This document shows, in pieces, positions 11,801-21,186 of a stretch of DNA of 64,000 nucleotides. Within the stretch, counting starts at the first letter, position 1, and each line of letters opens with the position of its first letter. The DNA lies in assembly GCA_029706075.1 (NCBI GenBank), contig JAINUG010000015.1, forward strand, positions 5,416,154-5,480,153, in the 5' to 3' direction. Source of the stretch: Aldrovandia affinis (Eukaryota; Chordata; Actinopteri; Notacanthiformes; Halosauridae). The notes beneath the pieces are model-generated. The model ran no database searches. It was not told where the DNA came from and saw only the letters and a program-made list of their open reading frames with translations. The translations under genes were made by a program, and so were the position numbers.

Positions 11801-12223
11801 TGGAGTTGGAGCCAGGGTTGGCCGAGAACCAGAGGGGACTGGGGTGAGGAGATGACCAGGAGCTGAATGGTCTCACGGTGGTTGCCGGAAAGGATGAGTT
11901 GTAGGGGTTCGGTGGTGTGTGTGACCTGGGCTAGGAGGTTCCCATCCAGTCCGTGGCCCGGAGAGGGACGGCAAGGGGACGAGTGGCGATGCCAGCCTGT
12001 CGCACTAGCTGGGCATCAATGAAGTTACCATCCGCCCGGAGTCCACTAGGGCGTACAGCGACAGGGGTTGACGGTTCCAGTTGAGCGTGGCTTTCAACTG
12101 GAAACGAGACTGGGCGGTTGTGGAACACTCGGTGTGGCTCACCAGAAGGCCCAGTCTTACTGGTGAGCCTTGGCCTTTTGTCGCGACGGGCAGGTGACCA
12201 GGTAGTGGCCCGTGTTGCCACAA
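8862..12223 (-). pseudogene. pol: Gypsy pol, copy B: complete in order, several frameshifts and one 35-bp deletion
   Basis: Same domains as copy A, and the only copy with integrase core and chromodomain in one open frame. That frame (8862-10097) runs from the integrase zinc region through the D,D35E core to a chromodomain around [18 protein letters not shown] and RSWVSRQL, ending at the stop that overlaps the polypurine tract. Breaks relative to copy A: one base near 12037 and one near 11955 (both in the protease), a 35-base deletion at 11616/11617 before the RT, two bases near 10451 (RNase H), and one base near 10231 (before the integrase). RT with YLDD is open within 10356-11705. Three of the five breaks change the length of a short C or G run and could be sequencing errors. 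Confidence 0.92.
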
Positions 12224-13163
12224 TAGAGGCAGACTCCCGCCCTGAGTCTCCGCTTGCGCTCCTCCTGGGAAAGGTGAGCTCTGCCCAGCTGCATGGGCTC
12301 TTCCGTCGTAAGCCCCGGGACGGGTCGTTGTTCGTTGGTTTGGGGTAGGAAGGAGGGGTCAAGATGTGATTGAGGAGAAGAGCTCGCTGGGGTGAGGTGA
12401 CCGGTCCTCTCCCTCCGACGCTCCCGCAAGCGGTTGTCGATCCTGATGGCAAGGGAAGCCAGAGCGTCGAGGGAGTCAGGGTAGTCCCTCGTAGCCAGCT
12501 CGTCCTTTACCGCCTCACCTAACCCGTTCTGGAAGGCCCCTTGGAGCGACGCGTCGTTCAAGCGGATTCCGCCGCCAGGATTCGGAACTCCACCGTGTAC
12601 TCCGCCACGCTGCGGTCCCCCTGACGGAGATGGAACAAGCGCTGGGAGGCGTCCTTCCCACCCACCGGGTGATCAAAGACCTTCCTCATCTCTGCCACGA
12701 ATGCGGAGTACTGGGAGCTGGCTGGGAGCTGGCTGTCCCAAATGGCAGTGGCCCAATCCAGCGCCTTACCCCCAAGGCAGCCCATGATGAAGGCGATCCT
12801 CGCCGGCTCAGAGCCGTATGAAGAGGGTTGTAGGCGGAAGATTAGGTCGCATTGCAAGAGGAACCCCTTGCAGTTCCCCAAATTGCCATAATAGCGATCC
12901 GGGTGGGGAATGCGGGGTTCCCTGGGTTGCCCAACCGGCCGGCTGGCAGGTGGCGATGACGCAGGGGGGTTGGCAGAGGCCGTCTGCTCCGGAAGAGGGA
13001 CGCCGGTGCGGAGTTGGGACATTTGTTCCCCCAACTGGGAGATATGGCAGTTCAGATCCCTCAGTGCCTCCATCGTCCCCCTTATGCGTTGCTCCTGCTG
13101 GTTTATGCGAGTCTCTTGGCAGGCAAGTTGATATTGGAGCGCAGCCGAGTCCGCTGGGTCCAT
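12157..13163 (-). pseudogene. gag: Gypsy gag, copy B: start and CCHC knuckle present, one frameshift
   Basis: The ATG at 13163 (protein start MDPADSAALQ) lies about 17 bases inside the LTR edge, so the leader is very short. A TTG further upstream is in frame but is not needed as a start. The first half runs to about 12560, where one C is missing relative to copy A (GTTCAAG against GTTCCAAG). The second half continues in another frame to the stop at 12157 and ends in a CCHC zinc knuckle, [14 protein letters not shown] (C-x2-C-x4-H-x4-C), then a basic tail. Gag packages element RNA and forms the particle. The single C difference is the only interruption, and it is of the kind that long-read assemblies often introduce. 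Confidence 0.92.
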
Positions 13164-13167
13164 AATG

Positions 13168-13177
13168 GCCAATGCGT
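13168..13177 (-). other. putative self-primer binding site of copy B
   Basis: ACGCATTGGC on the - strand, two bases after the end of the 5' LTR. It is the exact reverse complement of GCCAATGCGT, found 30 bases after the TATA-like box in all three LTRs. No tRNA-like TGG starts directly after the LTR. This is the arrangement known from Tf1/sushi elements, where the transcript's own 5' end primes minus-strand synthesis. Copy A has lost this site. Confidence 0.65.
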
Positions 13178-13179
13178 TC

Positions 13180-13786
13180 TGTTACGTGCAGTGAATGCAG
13201 ACCTGGACCCAAATGCAGACTCGACGCGAAGTTTGGAATTGCACTCCTCACCGGAGGCGTTTAATAAACGCGGCAAATAAAAGTGACGGAAACAAGCCGT
13301 CAGAAAAACACACACACAAAACACACGAATAGCCGTGCGAAATAAAAGTGACGGAAAACAAGCCGTCAAAAACACACACAAAAAAACAACGCAAGAATAG
13401 CCGTGCGGCTACTAAACAAGAAAACGGATAACTGGTTAAAGCACAGACAAACGGGCAGATTCAGGATATAAAAATAAACGGGCAGATTCAGGAACAAGGG
13501 ACCAAACAAAAACAGTGCTAGAAACACTAGTACGCATTGGCAGGGATCTGAACGTGTGCTGGGTTTAAATAGGCAAAATGAATTAACTAATTGGGGCAGC
13601 GTGCAGAATGTGCAGGGGGAATGAATGTGACAGGCTGAAACATAACGAGGGAACATGAAACAGATTGGCGCCCGCGCCCCGCAAAACAGACAACACAGGG
13701 AGAACGCAAAAACCAGACATGACACGCAAGGAACAAAGTGGCAGAAAAACACAAGGGAGGTGAACAGGGCGGACAGCGATGTAACA
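13180..13786 (-). repeat. Gypsy LTR 3 (5' LTR of copy B)
   Basis: 607 bp, TGTTAC...GTAACA. It shares the ~63-bp duplication with LTR 2, confirming them as a related pair. It has several private changes: loss of the segment around ACGGGTAGACAGG, and a rearranged GGCGCCCGCG in place of the GCGGCGAAGCCGC hairpin. TATA-like TATTTAAA lies at 13564-13571 and the predicted transcript start at 13541 (10-mer at 13532-13541), both on the - strand. Confidence 0.93.
13532..13571 (-). promoter_or_regulatory. LTR 3 promoter driving copy B
   Basis: As the 5' LTR of the only copy with a leader and primer site, this is the promoter that would make genomic RNA. TATTTAAA at 13564-13571 and the start-site 10-mer at 13532-13541 have the same 30-base spacing as in LTR 2. 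Confidence 0.55.
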
Positions 13787-13853
13787 GACCCCAGCCAGGG
13801 CCACCTGACTCAACCCCAGGGGGGGGTTGAGTCAGGTGGCCCTGGCTGGGGTC
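13787..13853. repeat. perfect 31-bp inverted repeat abutting LTR 3
   Basis: The left arm 13787-13817 begins on the first base after the LTR (GACCCCAGCC...). The right arm 13823-13853 is its exact reverse complement, and the loop is 5 bases. The right arm runs on into ordinary flanking DNA, so the left arm looks like an inverted copy of the flank placed against the LTR. Confidence 0.95.
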
Positions 13854-15180
13854 AGATTTCTCCCACAATGGCCCACACTATCATGGAATGAAAGGCAAAA
13901 TGCTTTGACTGGCAAAAAGTTTGTCATTCTGCTTGCCCTGCAGCGTTTCAGCATGATCAGCTGTGTCTCTGAGCCTCCTCTGCCAGCCACCTGCGATCAA
14001 CGGGCCGAACCACCCAAACCCAGCACTCCTGCCTACTGGCTCACAGGCCTTACCCCTGTGATTGGGGGGTAATTCTAGTACGAAGGGCTTTCCTCTGCTT
14101 CAAAGGAGATATTACATTACATGTTGAGTAGACAATATCTTGAGTTACTATGCACATGAGTGATGAGAGAAAAACAAATTAAATTGTCTGGCCTGTGGTT
14201 TACCATTTTGGCCGTTTCTACATCTATTCAAGCAAGAATTTTTTTGTTGTTTCATTTTATTTTTATTTTTTTCTTAGAAGAAAGCTTTCAGTTGTGTTGT
14301 AGGCTAAACACCTGCTGTTTATTATTTTAAGAGGGGTGTTCCGAATATTTCATAATCGTTATTTAAAATCATAAAATGTTCAAAGCTCATTTTGACCTCT
14401 CATGCACATCCCTACTCTAATGTTCTCCCATCTGAGGCTTGCTACCTCACCGTGTCGCGTAATCTCACATGGGCAAAGGAGCAGCTCATAGTCTGACTCT
14501 CATGACTCTCATTGGTAGCTTGACTGTGGTGCATCAGTGCTGTTAGTATTTTTGCTATTGAATATAAATCTTTAAAACGATCATTTTCCATCAATTCATC
14601 AGATGCTCATTAATTTTTTTGTGTTTTTCTACCCAACTACCCAATTTCAATGCTCAATTTGTATTCGCATTTGTGGAAGACCATTGCTTTCCGAATTATC
14701 AAGCATTCGCTTGAGGTCCAAGCAAAAACTGCACTAAATAAAAGTGGTTAAATAGTTAATAGTCCATTAATATGAAGCCAATTGTGTTACAATCACAGTC
14801 ACAATCCAGTTAGTAGAATGTACCCATTTTTATCTGCACAGCAATATGGATTATTAATAGGATTTATGTTTTTCTTGAACTGCTCATGAAGAACTCCTGG
14901 AGCTGTATGTGCTCTCTTTTTTCCCTCATATGCGATAGTTTGATCCATATTGTAAGGAGCTGACATTAGTCCCTGGGGCTACCGCTGCACTGCGGCTCTG
15001 TTTAATGTGTCTTTCCTCAATGTGATGACCTTTTCTTAAGCAGGAAGATGAAAGAGCGATGGGAACCTTTAGTAGACAAGCTCTAGATGATGTTAAGGTC
15101 CGGAGATGAATACAGCAATATTCTTTCTTTATCGCTAGGTTGGTTGAGCAACTTGCTCACATGCTTGGCAGGCTGGATTT
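13854..15180. other. non-coding stretch
   Basis: AT-rich after the first 200 bases. No exon, RNA gene or element boundary recognised. Confidence 0.5.
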
Positions 15181-15420
15181 TTACCGTAGTTTTCGCACTA
15201 TAAAGCGCACCTGAATATAAGCCGCACCAGCTAAATTTAGGAAAAACAAATGTGTACATATACAAGCCGCAAATAACAGGTGTTTTAATGTTTAATTACC
15301 ATATGTAAGGGTTCGTGCACAGAGTTTAAAGGTGGTGGATCGTAAAAACAGATTGACTGTTGTATGAGGGTTCAAAGCATGGGAAAAAAGTAGCAGCTTA
15401 TAGTCCGAAAAATACGGTAA
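15181..15420. mobile_element. 240-bp MITE with terminal inverted repeats
   Basis: The left end TTACCGTAGTTTTCGCACTA and the inverted right end TTACCGTATTTTTCGGACTA match at most positions. The interior (AGCGCACCTGAATATAAGCC and similar) is a palindromic, non-coding sequence of the kind widespread in fish genomes. It carries no transposase, so it must have been mobilised by an autonomous relative. I cannot assign the superfamily because the target duplication is unclear. Confidence 0.8.
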
Positions 15421-18400
15421 ATACGAAATTAAATCGCAATCACAGATTGATGTTGTGACACACAACTTTGTCCATATGGGATATCATTCTTATCATCTTT
15501 TAACTGAACAGCCTAAGTTGAAAAATGTTACATCTTATTGCCCCACACAACTGAGCCAAGAATTCCTTAATAGTTAATGATTACATATTTGGATTTGCGT
15601 GCTGGATGTCATAAACTTTTATGGGACAACACCTGCCTCAGATGATTTGGTTCTTATTCTTTCCTGTCTTCTGTTTCATATACAATGATATAATCACTAC
15701 TTATAGTCCAGCTCGCGGTCATCTTCGCTGGAGAGTGGAGGCGGGACAATCGTGATCTTGGTCACAGTGGTCCGTCTCGGGTTTCTCAGCCAATTAGGCA
15801 AAGGGATTTTACTGGCCTCGAGGTCCTCCTTGGACTCTCAAGATGATCTGAGCCTAGGGGTGGGGTTGACTGTGAGCTCACGTTAGGAATGTAACAGGTT
15901 GAATTTATCATGCCAAGGGATTGGAGGGCATACGAGGTGGGGGGTTCCCCCACTTATCCTATAATGGATGTGAAGTACGATTGCTTCAGAGCTTTTGATT
16001 GTGTTGATTGCCTTCGAGCTGCTCTCCCTGTGTATACACTGGTCAGTAAACATCTGTTGTTCGAACCTGTGGTGGCCATCTCATCTTTGGGTCTGCTTGG
16101 ATCTCAGTCGCCATTTCCATATTCATTTCTCGTCTCCATATGGAAGTCCATGGAAAGTCAGGAAGGTGTTCAAAGCGGTCTCCTCTTTGTCATGAGTGTA
16201 TGCAGGACTCCATCCTGTAATTTTTTTGTTATCTATTTCATTTCTAGTTTAGCCAGACATAAGCACCTGGGGCATTTAAATGACCTTGTGTCAACACTCA
16301 TTACTGCCAGAGTCTCTTACAGGTTGTGTATGCCAGACACATTATACAGCACGACCGTTACAGCCCGGACTGTCCTCCACTCTCTAGGGTTTTTAACAAA
16401 ACCTTTGTCAGAACCAACCGTTCTGCAGACATCCCTGTTTGGTGCCAGTGGAATGAACGAGATCATTCATTTGCTCTCTGGTGAGCTGCTGCTTGTGGAT
16501 CCACGCGGACATCCTGACTCAGGCACCCCATGTTCACGCTCATGATCGGAAGCTGGGCTCTGTGCTGCAATCTCATTTGCCACTCGCTGGTAATAAACCT
16601 TAATTAGCTATTAGCGATGGAGCCTGACCATCTCTGATATGAATTACTTCTGATCGTGGAGGTGATCTTGAGACAAGAGGATTTGAAGGACTGTGAGGCG
16701 AGGATTGATCAAGCTTTTCTGTCACCATCAGCCTTCATTAAACACGCCCGGTCAGCATGCACTGAGGATCCATGTAAACCAAATTTGATTAAATTTCGCA
16801 ACCCCCTGCACAAGTCTTTTTGTGTAATGATCGGCCCCCATAACATGTAAGACGAGCGCCGCTTGGTAATTGATGGCTCGTTCCACCTTTCCAACACATG
16901 TCCTTGAGTTTTTGATCTCCGGGGGCCATCTCTCTTTAGCTTAAAACAAAGTGTTGATGATTAGATCAAGTATCTCGCTCGAGTTTAGCCCTAATGAGCG
17001 TGCCTGAGGGATTATGTTGGCGATTGGCAAAGGTCGGGAGTTGAAAAGGTGAAAGAGAGGTCATTTTTTTGAACGCCTCGGCATGCGAGCCTTGTAATTG
17101 ATGTTGAAAGTGGATAAAGTCAGGATCTCAGTGGAATTCCAGCACTTCAGTGGAAATGACTTGCGGGAAATCAGTTAGTGGAGGCACACTCTGTGTGTTT
17201 TGCTGATGGGAATCTATCTGGATCTACTTTTAATGGGTTTCTTTGGGGTTTGGGGAAAGCACAGATACACGTGGAGCTGTTGGGGGAACCGCAAAGCAAG
17301 AACAGTTGCCTGCCAGACCAGTCCCAGCACTTGCTTGTACTGTGGTCGTGCGATGAATCCTTAATCCTACCTTTCCTCTCTGCTTAACAGCAGCATCAGT
17401 CAGCCTCGTGTACTCTCTAAAACTTTGTCGCAACATGCGTTTCCCCCCACGGATCTAGTTATAATCATTACAGAAGCTCGATATATAGGGATTAAGTTAC
17501 AGTACTCGCATTAGCCATACATGAATGTAAAGGTAAAGCTGAGAAGGAGTTAAACTGATGAGAGATTATATGTTTGCCTAACTGGAGGATGTATAAGTAG
17601 AATAACAGGAATAACTCAGGACATTTTTTAATGGAATAGAAATCAATATGTTGTATGTGTTCAAGTTGATCAGGACTTAATGGGGTCATGTACTACCCAG
17701 CAGTGGCCCCGCATTTGTATTCCATCAATGGTCATTGCAATATCGCTAATTCAGATTGATGAGGTATTTTTACCTCCTGTTTAGACTGATGTCCAGCTGT
17801 CGAGTTATCATTGAATCACTAGGGAAAGTCCAAACGTGGCAATGCACTCAACTGCACAATACAGCATACACGTGTCAGTATGTCTGTCATTCCAAGGGTG
17901 CCCGGAGGTCCGTATATCTGTGTTTTTACTCTCGTTTAGCTGTGTCGTCATTTTCTTTCACAAGTCATTTTCACCACTTTCATTTCCAGCTCTTTAAACA
18001 GTCAGACTTGCCTGTCACCCTGATTCACAGATGTAATGGCAAGTGTCGGCTGGGCTAAAGCAGAATTTCTTTAAAATGTCTTTAAAATCTGAATCGATTC
18101 CATTTTCACTCTTTTTTTTGCCCGATGTCCATTTTCTTTTTACCTCGTATAGTTTAAAATGTTGTCCACTCTGTAATCAGACATTTTTGAGCCCTCAATG
18201 CTTCTGTATCTCTGTAGAAGAATTAAAATAATTCAGTAGAGTATGTTTTGTGGTTAGGGAGGAGGTGGGGGGGGTTAGAGAGTCTGACATGAACAGGGAG
18301 AATTGTGATTCTATGTATGCTGACAATGAGCTGACACCTGTACTGAGCTGGGCTCACCTTTTGTTCTAAAGCAGCAGGAATCTGATGTTCACAGCTAAAT

Positions 18401-18825
18401 AAATACATCCTCCTGGAATATTTTGTTCGCCCCTTCACTGGATCCTTATCGACAGCATCCCCCGACAGCCTATGGACGTGCGATATGCTTTGTTTCCCAT
18501 TACAAAAATAAGAAGCTTCTTCTTTCTGGTTTCCCACTGCAGATGGGAGGCTTTTAAAAGCATGGCTCATTCAACCCTGAGTCTGTTTTTTTTTTTCCTG
18601 CGGGGGCTGAGAAGTTTTGAACAGAGCTGTTTGTAAAAAAATAATGGCTGAGGCTTATTTAATTCCTAAAGCCTGACTCCTCAGATCTCCCCCTGGCTCC
18701 ACCAAGCACTGGGTATTTGATTGTTATCATATTTCATTTTATTCTCTTTCTCACTGGAATTGGTTCTCTGATGGAACAGTTTGATTTTACCCTGGTGGCC
18801 CAGATGTCGTCTTGGCAAAGATTTC
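15421..18825. other. non-coding stretch with one long but unconvincing ORF
   Basis: An open frame at 15910-16545 (+, 211 codons) has no recognisable domain, a hydrophobic and irregular composition and no splice-site logic. The sequence around 15880-16110, ending in a retroviral R-U5-like stretch with CAGTAAACATCTG, faintly resembles a solo LTR, but I could not define its ends or a target duplication. Around 16580-16800 AT-rich TAATTAG-type motifs could belong to a regulatory element. Nothing else was recognised. Confidence 0.4.
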
Positions 18826-18840
18826 TCTCTCTCTCTCTCT

Positions 18841-18875
<35 letters not shown>

Positions 18876-18902
18876 CTCTCTCTGTCTCTCTCTCTCTCAC
18901 TC

Positions 18903-18965
<63 letters not shown>

Positions 18966-18979
18966 TCACTCTCTCTCTC
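18826..18979. repeat. (CT)n microsatellite
   Basis: About 150 bases of CT dinucleotides with a few GT and ACT interruptions. Translations give Leu-Ser or Arg-Glu repeats that are not genes. Confidence 0.97.
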
Positions 18980-20063
18980 TGCCCCCCAAAATCATTAAAG
19001 GTACACACCATGTCTTAAGCGACACAGCCACAGATGGTACCCCTGCCGCGATCTGCCATTGTTAATAAAAGCGCACTAGAATGTGATTTGCAGTGATTTC
19101 TTTGTCGTCACAGATGCTAAAACGGGCAAAAAAGGCAGCCGCTTCACTCAGCACCAGGTGCCGTTGCCCTGATGATTCGCAGTCTTTGTTTAACCTTGTA
19201 AGATTCACTTCATACAATCACAGGTTCTTCAGAGCAGAAGACACCACCCACCCACCTCCTGAGTGCAGTGTTTATTGAAAAACTACGTTGAAGGAGCCCG
19301 TTCAAGGTCTATAATTGAGCGTGTCATATAATATGCATCCAATATTTACATCCATGATTGACAATCCGGCTCCAAAGCCCTATGTGTGCCGCAGAGCTGA
19401 GTGTCACTCGGCTTTTGACGAGGCGTCTGGCGTAACTGCCATATCAAATTATGCCCGCAATCTGAAGTGTATGTCATGTGTGCATGCTAAATCCTTCATT
19501 GAGTCTTGCGTTTGTATCAGCAAAAACACATCTGTGGACATGCTACATGTTTTCATTCCCAGGTGTGGCATATCTCCTCTATATTCTGGGGTATATCTTT
19601 TGTGACCAGAGGTCTTTCTGCAGTTAATAGATAATAATGAATACTGTTCTCTAAATAAAATGTAAAAAAACGCAGTGTACTGTTCGTGATTGGCAACAAG
19701 ATTTGGTTTTTGAGCTAGTAAGTGACAACATTTGAGTATGAGTCACTCAGTCGTGGTTGCATAAAGTTGAAACACAGAACATATTCTTTTTTTTAAAACA
19801 ATTTTGCATGCTGTAACTGTTGTGGATTTAACCAGAGTTGGGGTGGAGTGCAGGAGGGGGAAGCTAGCGATGCAGTGAAGAGAAGAGAAGTGCCTGCGCA
19901 TCTGAAAATATTCCCTGGGGTGACCGTGGTCTCCTCTAAACAAAGCTAGTGGAGAACCCTTTTGTCAGAAAGCTCCCGATTAAAACTCACACTAACCCGA
20001 CTAGCGCTCAGTGAGATTCGTGCAGAGGGAGAGAATCCTACTGTTCCGTCATTTGTTTCACAG
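18980..20063. other. sequence before the first visible CPPED1 exon (intron)
   Basis: No exon recognised. It ends in a pyrimidine-rich acceptor (TTTGTTTCACAG, 20052-20063) for the exon that follows, so at least its 3' part is CPPED1 intron. Confidence 0.7.
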
Positions 20064-20486
20064 GCATGCCTTACAGGGAGGAGCAAGAGAGGGACCTAAA
20101 GGAGGCCCTGGAGGGCGTGGACCCCGCCATCCCGCTGGTGTTCGTCAGCGGGAACCACGACCTGGGGAACACCCCCACGGCCGACACGGTGGAGCAGTAC
20201 CGGCGCGGGTGGGGCGACGACTACTTCAGCTTCTGCGTGGGCGGCGTGCTGTGCCTGGTGCTGAACTCGCAGCTGTTCTTCGACAGCTCGGCCTGCCCCG
20301 AGCTGAGGGATGCCCACGAGGTCTGGCTGGAGGAGCAGCTGCAGCGCGCCGCCCGGGGGCCCCGCCGACACGCCCTGGTCTTCCAGCACATCCCCCTCTA
20401 CCTGCGCACGCCGGACGAGGAGGACGACTACTTCAACCTGGAGCGAGGCGTGAGGGAGAGCCTCATCAAGCGATTCCGGCAGGCAG
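20064..20486 (+). CDS. CPPED1: CPPED1, internal coding exon (metallophosphatase core)
   Basis: This 423-base exon encodes about 141 residues of CPPED1, a calcineurin-like metallophosphoesterase. In vertebrates it is reported as a cytosolic Ser/Thr phosphatase that removes the activating phosphate of AKT1 Ser473. Visible motifs are SGNHD (exon residues 29-33; GNHD is a metal ligand of the fold), WGDDYFSF near residue 50, and FQHIP (107-111), which supplies another ligand His. The acceptor is CAG at 20061-20063 and the donor is G|GTGCGA after 20486. The exon begins with the last two bases of a split Gly codon and ends with the first base of another, so it is phase 1 on both sides and would be skipped in frame. 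The first motifs of the fold (the DPQFG and GDLIH region) should be in earlier exons, which I did not find here. The exon is strikingly GC- and CpG-rich compared with its surroundings. Confidence 0.95.
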
Positions 20487-20657
20487 GTGCGAGCTCTCCC
20501 CCCCCCCCACCTTCACCCCCTCACCGAGTTCCCATTAATATCCAATAACCCACAGCCTTGAAGTGATGAGTGTTTCATTCACTGACCCAAGGGCCAGAGT
20601 CCATCACCGGAGGAGCTGTTTTGCACAAAGGCTTTAAGCTGCATTTTGAGAGTGATG

Positions 20658-20707
20658 AGTTTTTCTTCTTCTTCTTCTTATTCTTCTTCTTCTTCCTCTT
20701 CTTTTTT
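20658..20707. repeat. (TTC)n microsatellite
   Basis: About 50 bases of TTC/CTT repeats with small interruptions, 170 bases into the intron. Confidence 0.9.
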
Positions 20708-21186
20708 AAGCTGTAATGATATTCATCTCTTCTGGGGAGTGCTCTTTAAGATTACATTATTTAAGTTTAGACAAGGCATGGAACATGGAGCTCTCTCATT
20801 TCCATGTGTGTACTACATGTTACAGAGTTCTATCCCATTCCCACACATGTTCCCCATGTCCTGATATCAATTATGTATCCGGTTTACGTTGAATGCATGT
20901 TACCGTGCATTTTAAATATAGATCACAGGCGTGCGCATGTGGTTAACGGGTGTGATTCAGAGTGGGTACTGTTTTATTTAACACCAACTTGGACCAACTT
21001 GGACTTCGTCATTATGCTTAGTCTCTAGTGTGTTTTTAATGAGCGTTCTCCCAGTTACAATTTCTATAGATCTGAAAGCTGGAAGTGGATGATTTGATGC
21101 CTCTGAAATATTTCCTCAAAGGTCCAAAATCTAAGGAGCGCAGTAGTTCTGTCTATTGCCAATGAGAACTTTTGGGAGTGATCATA
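20708..21186. other. intronic DNA, nothing recognised
   Basis: AT-rich, no domain-bearing frame and no terminal repeats seen. Confidence 0.5.

Larger units (their letters stand above)
3341..13786 (-). mobile_element. tandem Ty3/Gypsy chromovirus array: LTR-internal A-LTR-internal B-LTR
   Basis: Three LTRs (3341-3910, 8221-8850, 13180-13786) separate two internal regions, A (3911-8220) and B (8851-13179), all reading on the - strand. Each internal region has gag then pol. Pol contains a DSGA protease, a YLDD reverse transcriptase, RNase H, a zinc-binding and D,D35E integrase, and a C-terminal chromodomain in the frame that ends at the polypurine tract. That order (integrase last, chromodomain) is the Ty3/Gypsy chromovirus pattern. 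A and B look nearly identical apart from short indels and scattered substitutions, so the insertions are young. The middle LTR is shared, which points to LTR-LTR or template recombination rather than two independent neighbouring insertions. Copy A stops inside gag exactly where the middle LTR begins. Neither copy has an unbroken gag-pol in this assembly. Confidence 0.95.

Noticed and set aside
3336..13791. Target-site duplication around the whole Gypsy array
   Set aside because: GTTTA on the left and GACCC on the right do not match; CAAGT at 8216-8220 does not match either side.
15910..16545. 211-codon ORF on the + strand
   Set aside because: No recognisable domain, odd composition and no splice or promoter context; the region may be a decayed LTR, but I could not define its ends.
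18717..19065. Leu-Ser and Arg-Glu repeat ORFs
   Set aside because: Translation of the (CT)n microsatellite.
1..20063. Upstream coding exons of CPPED1 (DPQFG and GDLIH motifs)
   Set aside because: Looked for on the + strand and not found; they may lie before the window.
20096..20389. 97-codon ORF opposite the CPPED1 exon
   Set aside because: Antisense shadow caused by the GC-rich third positions of the exon.
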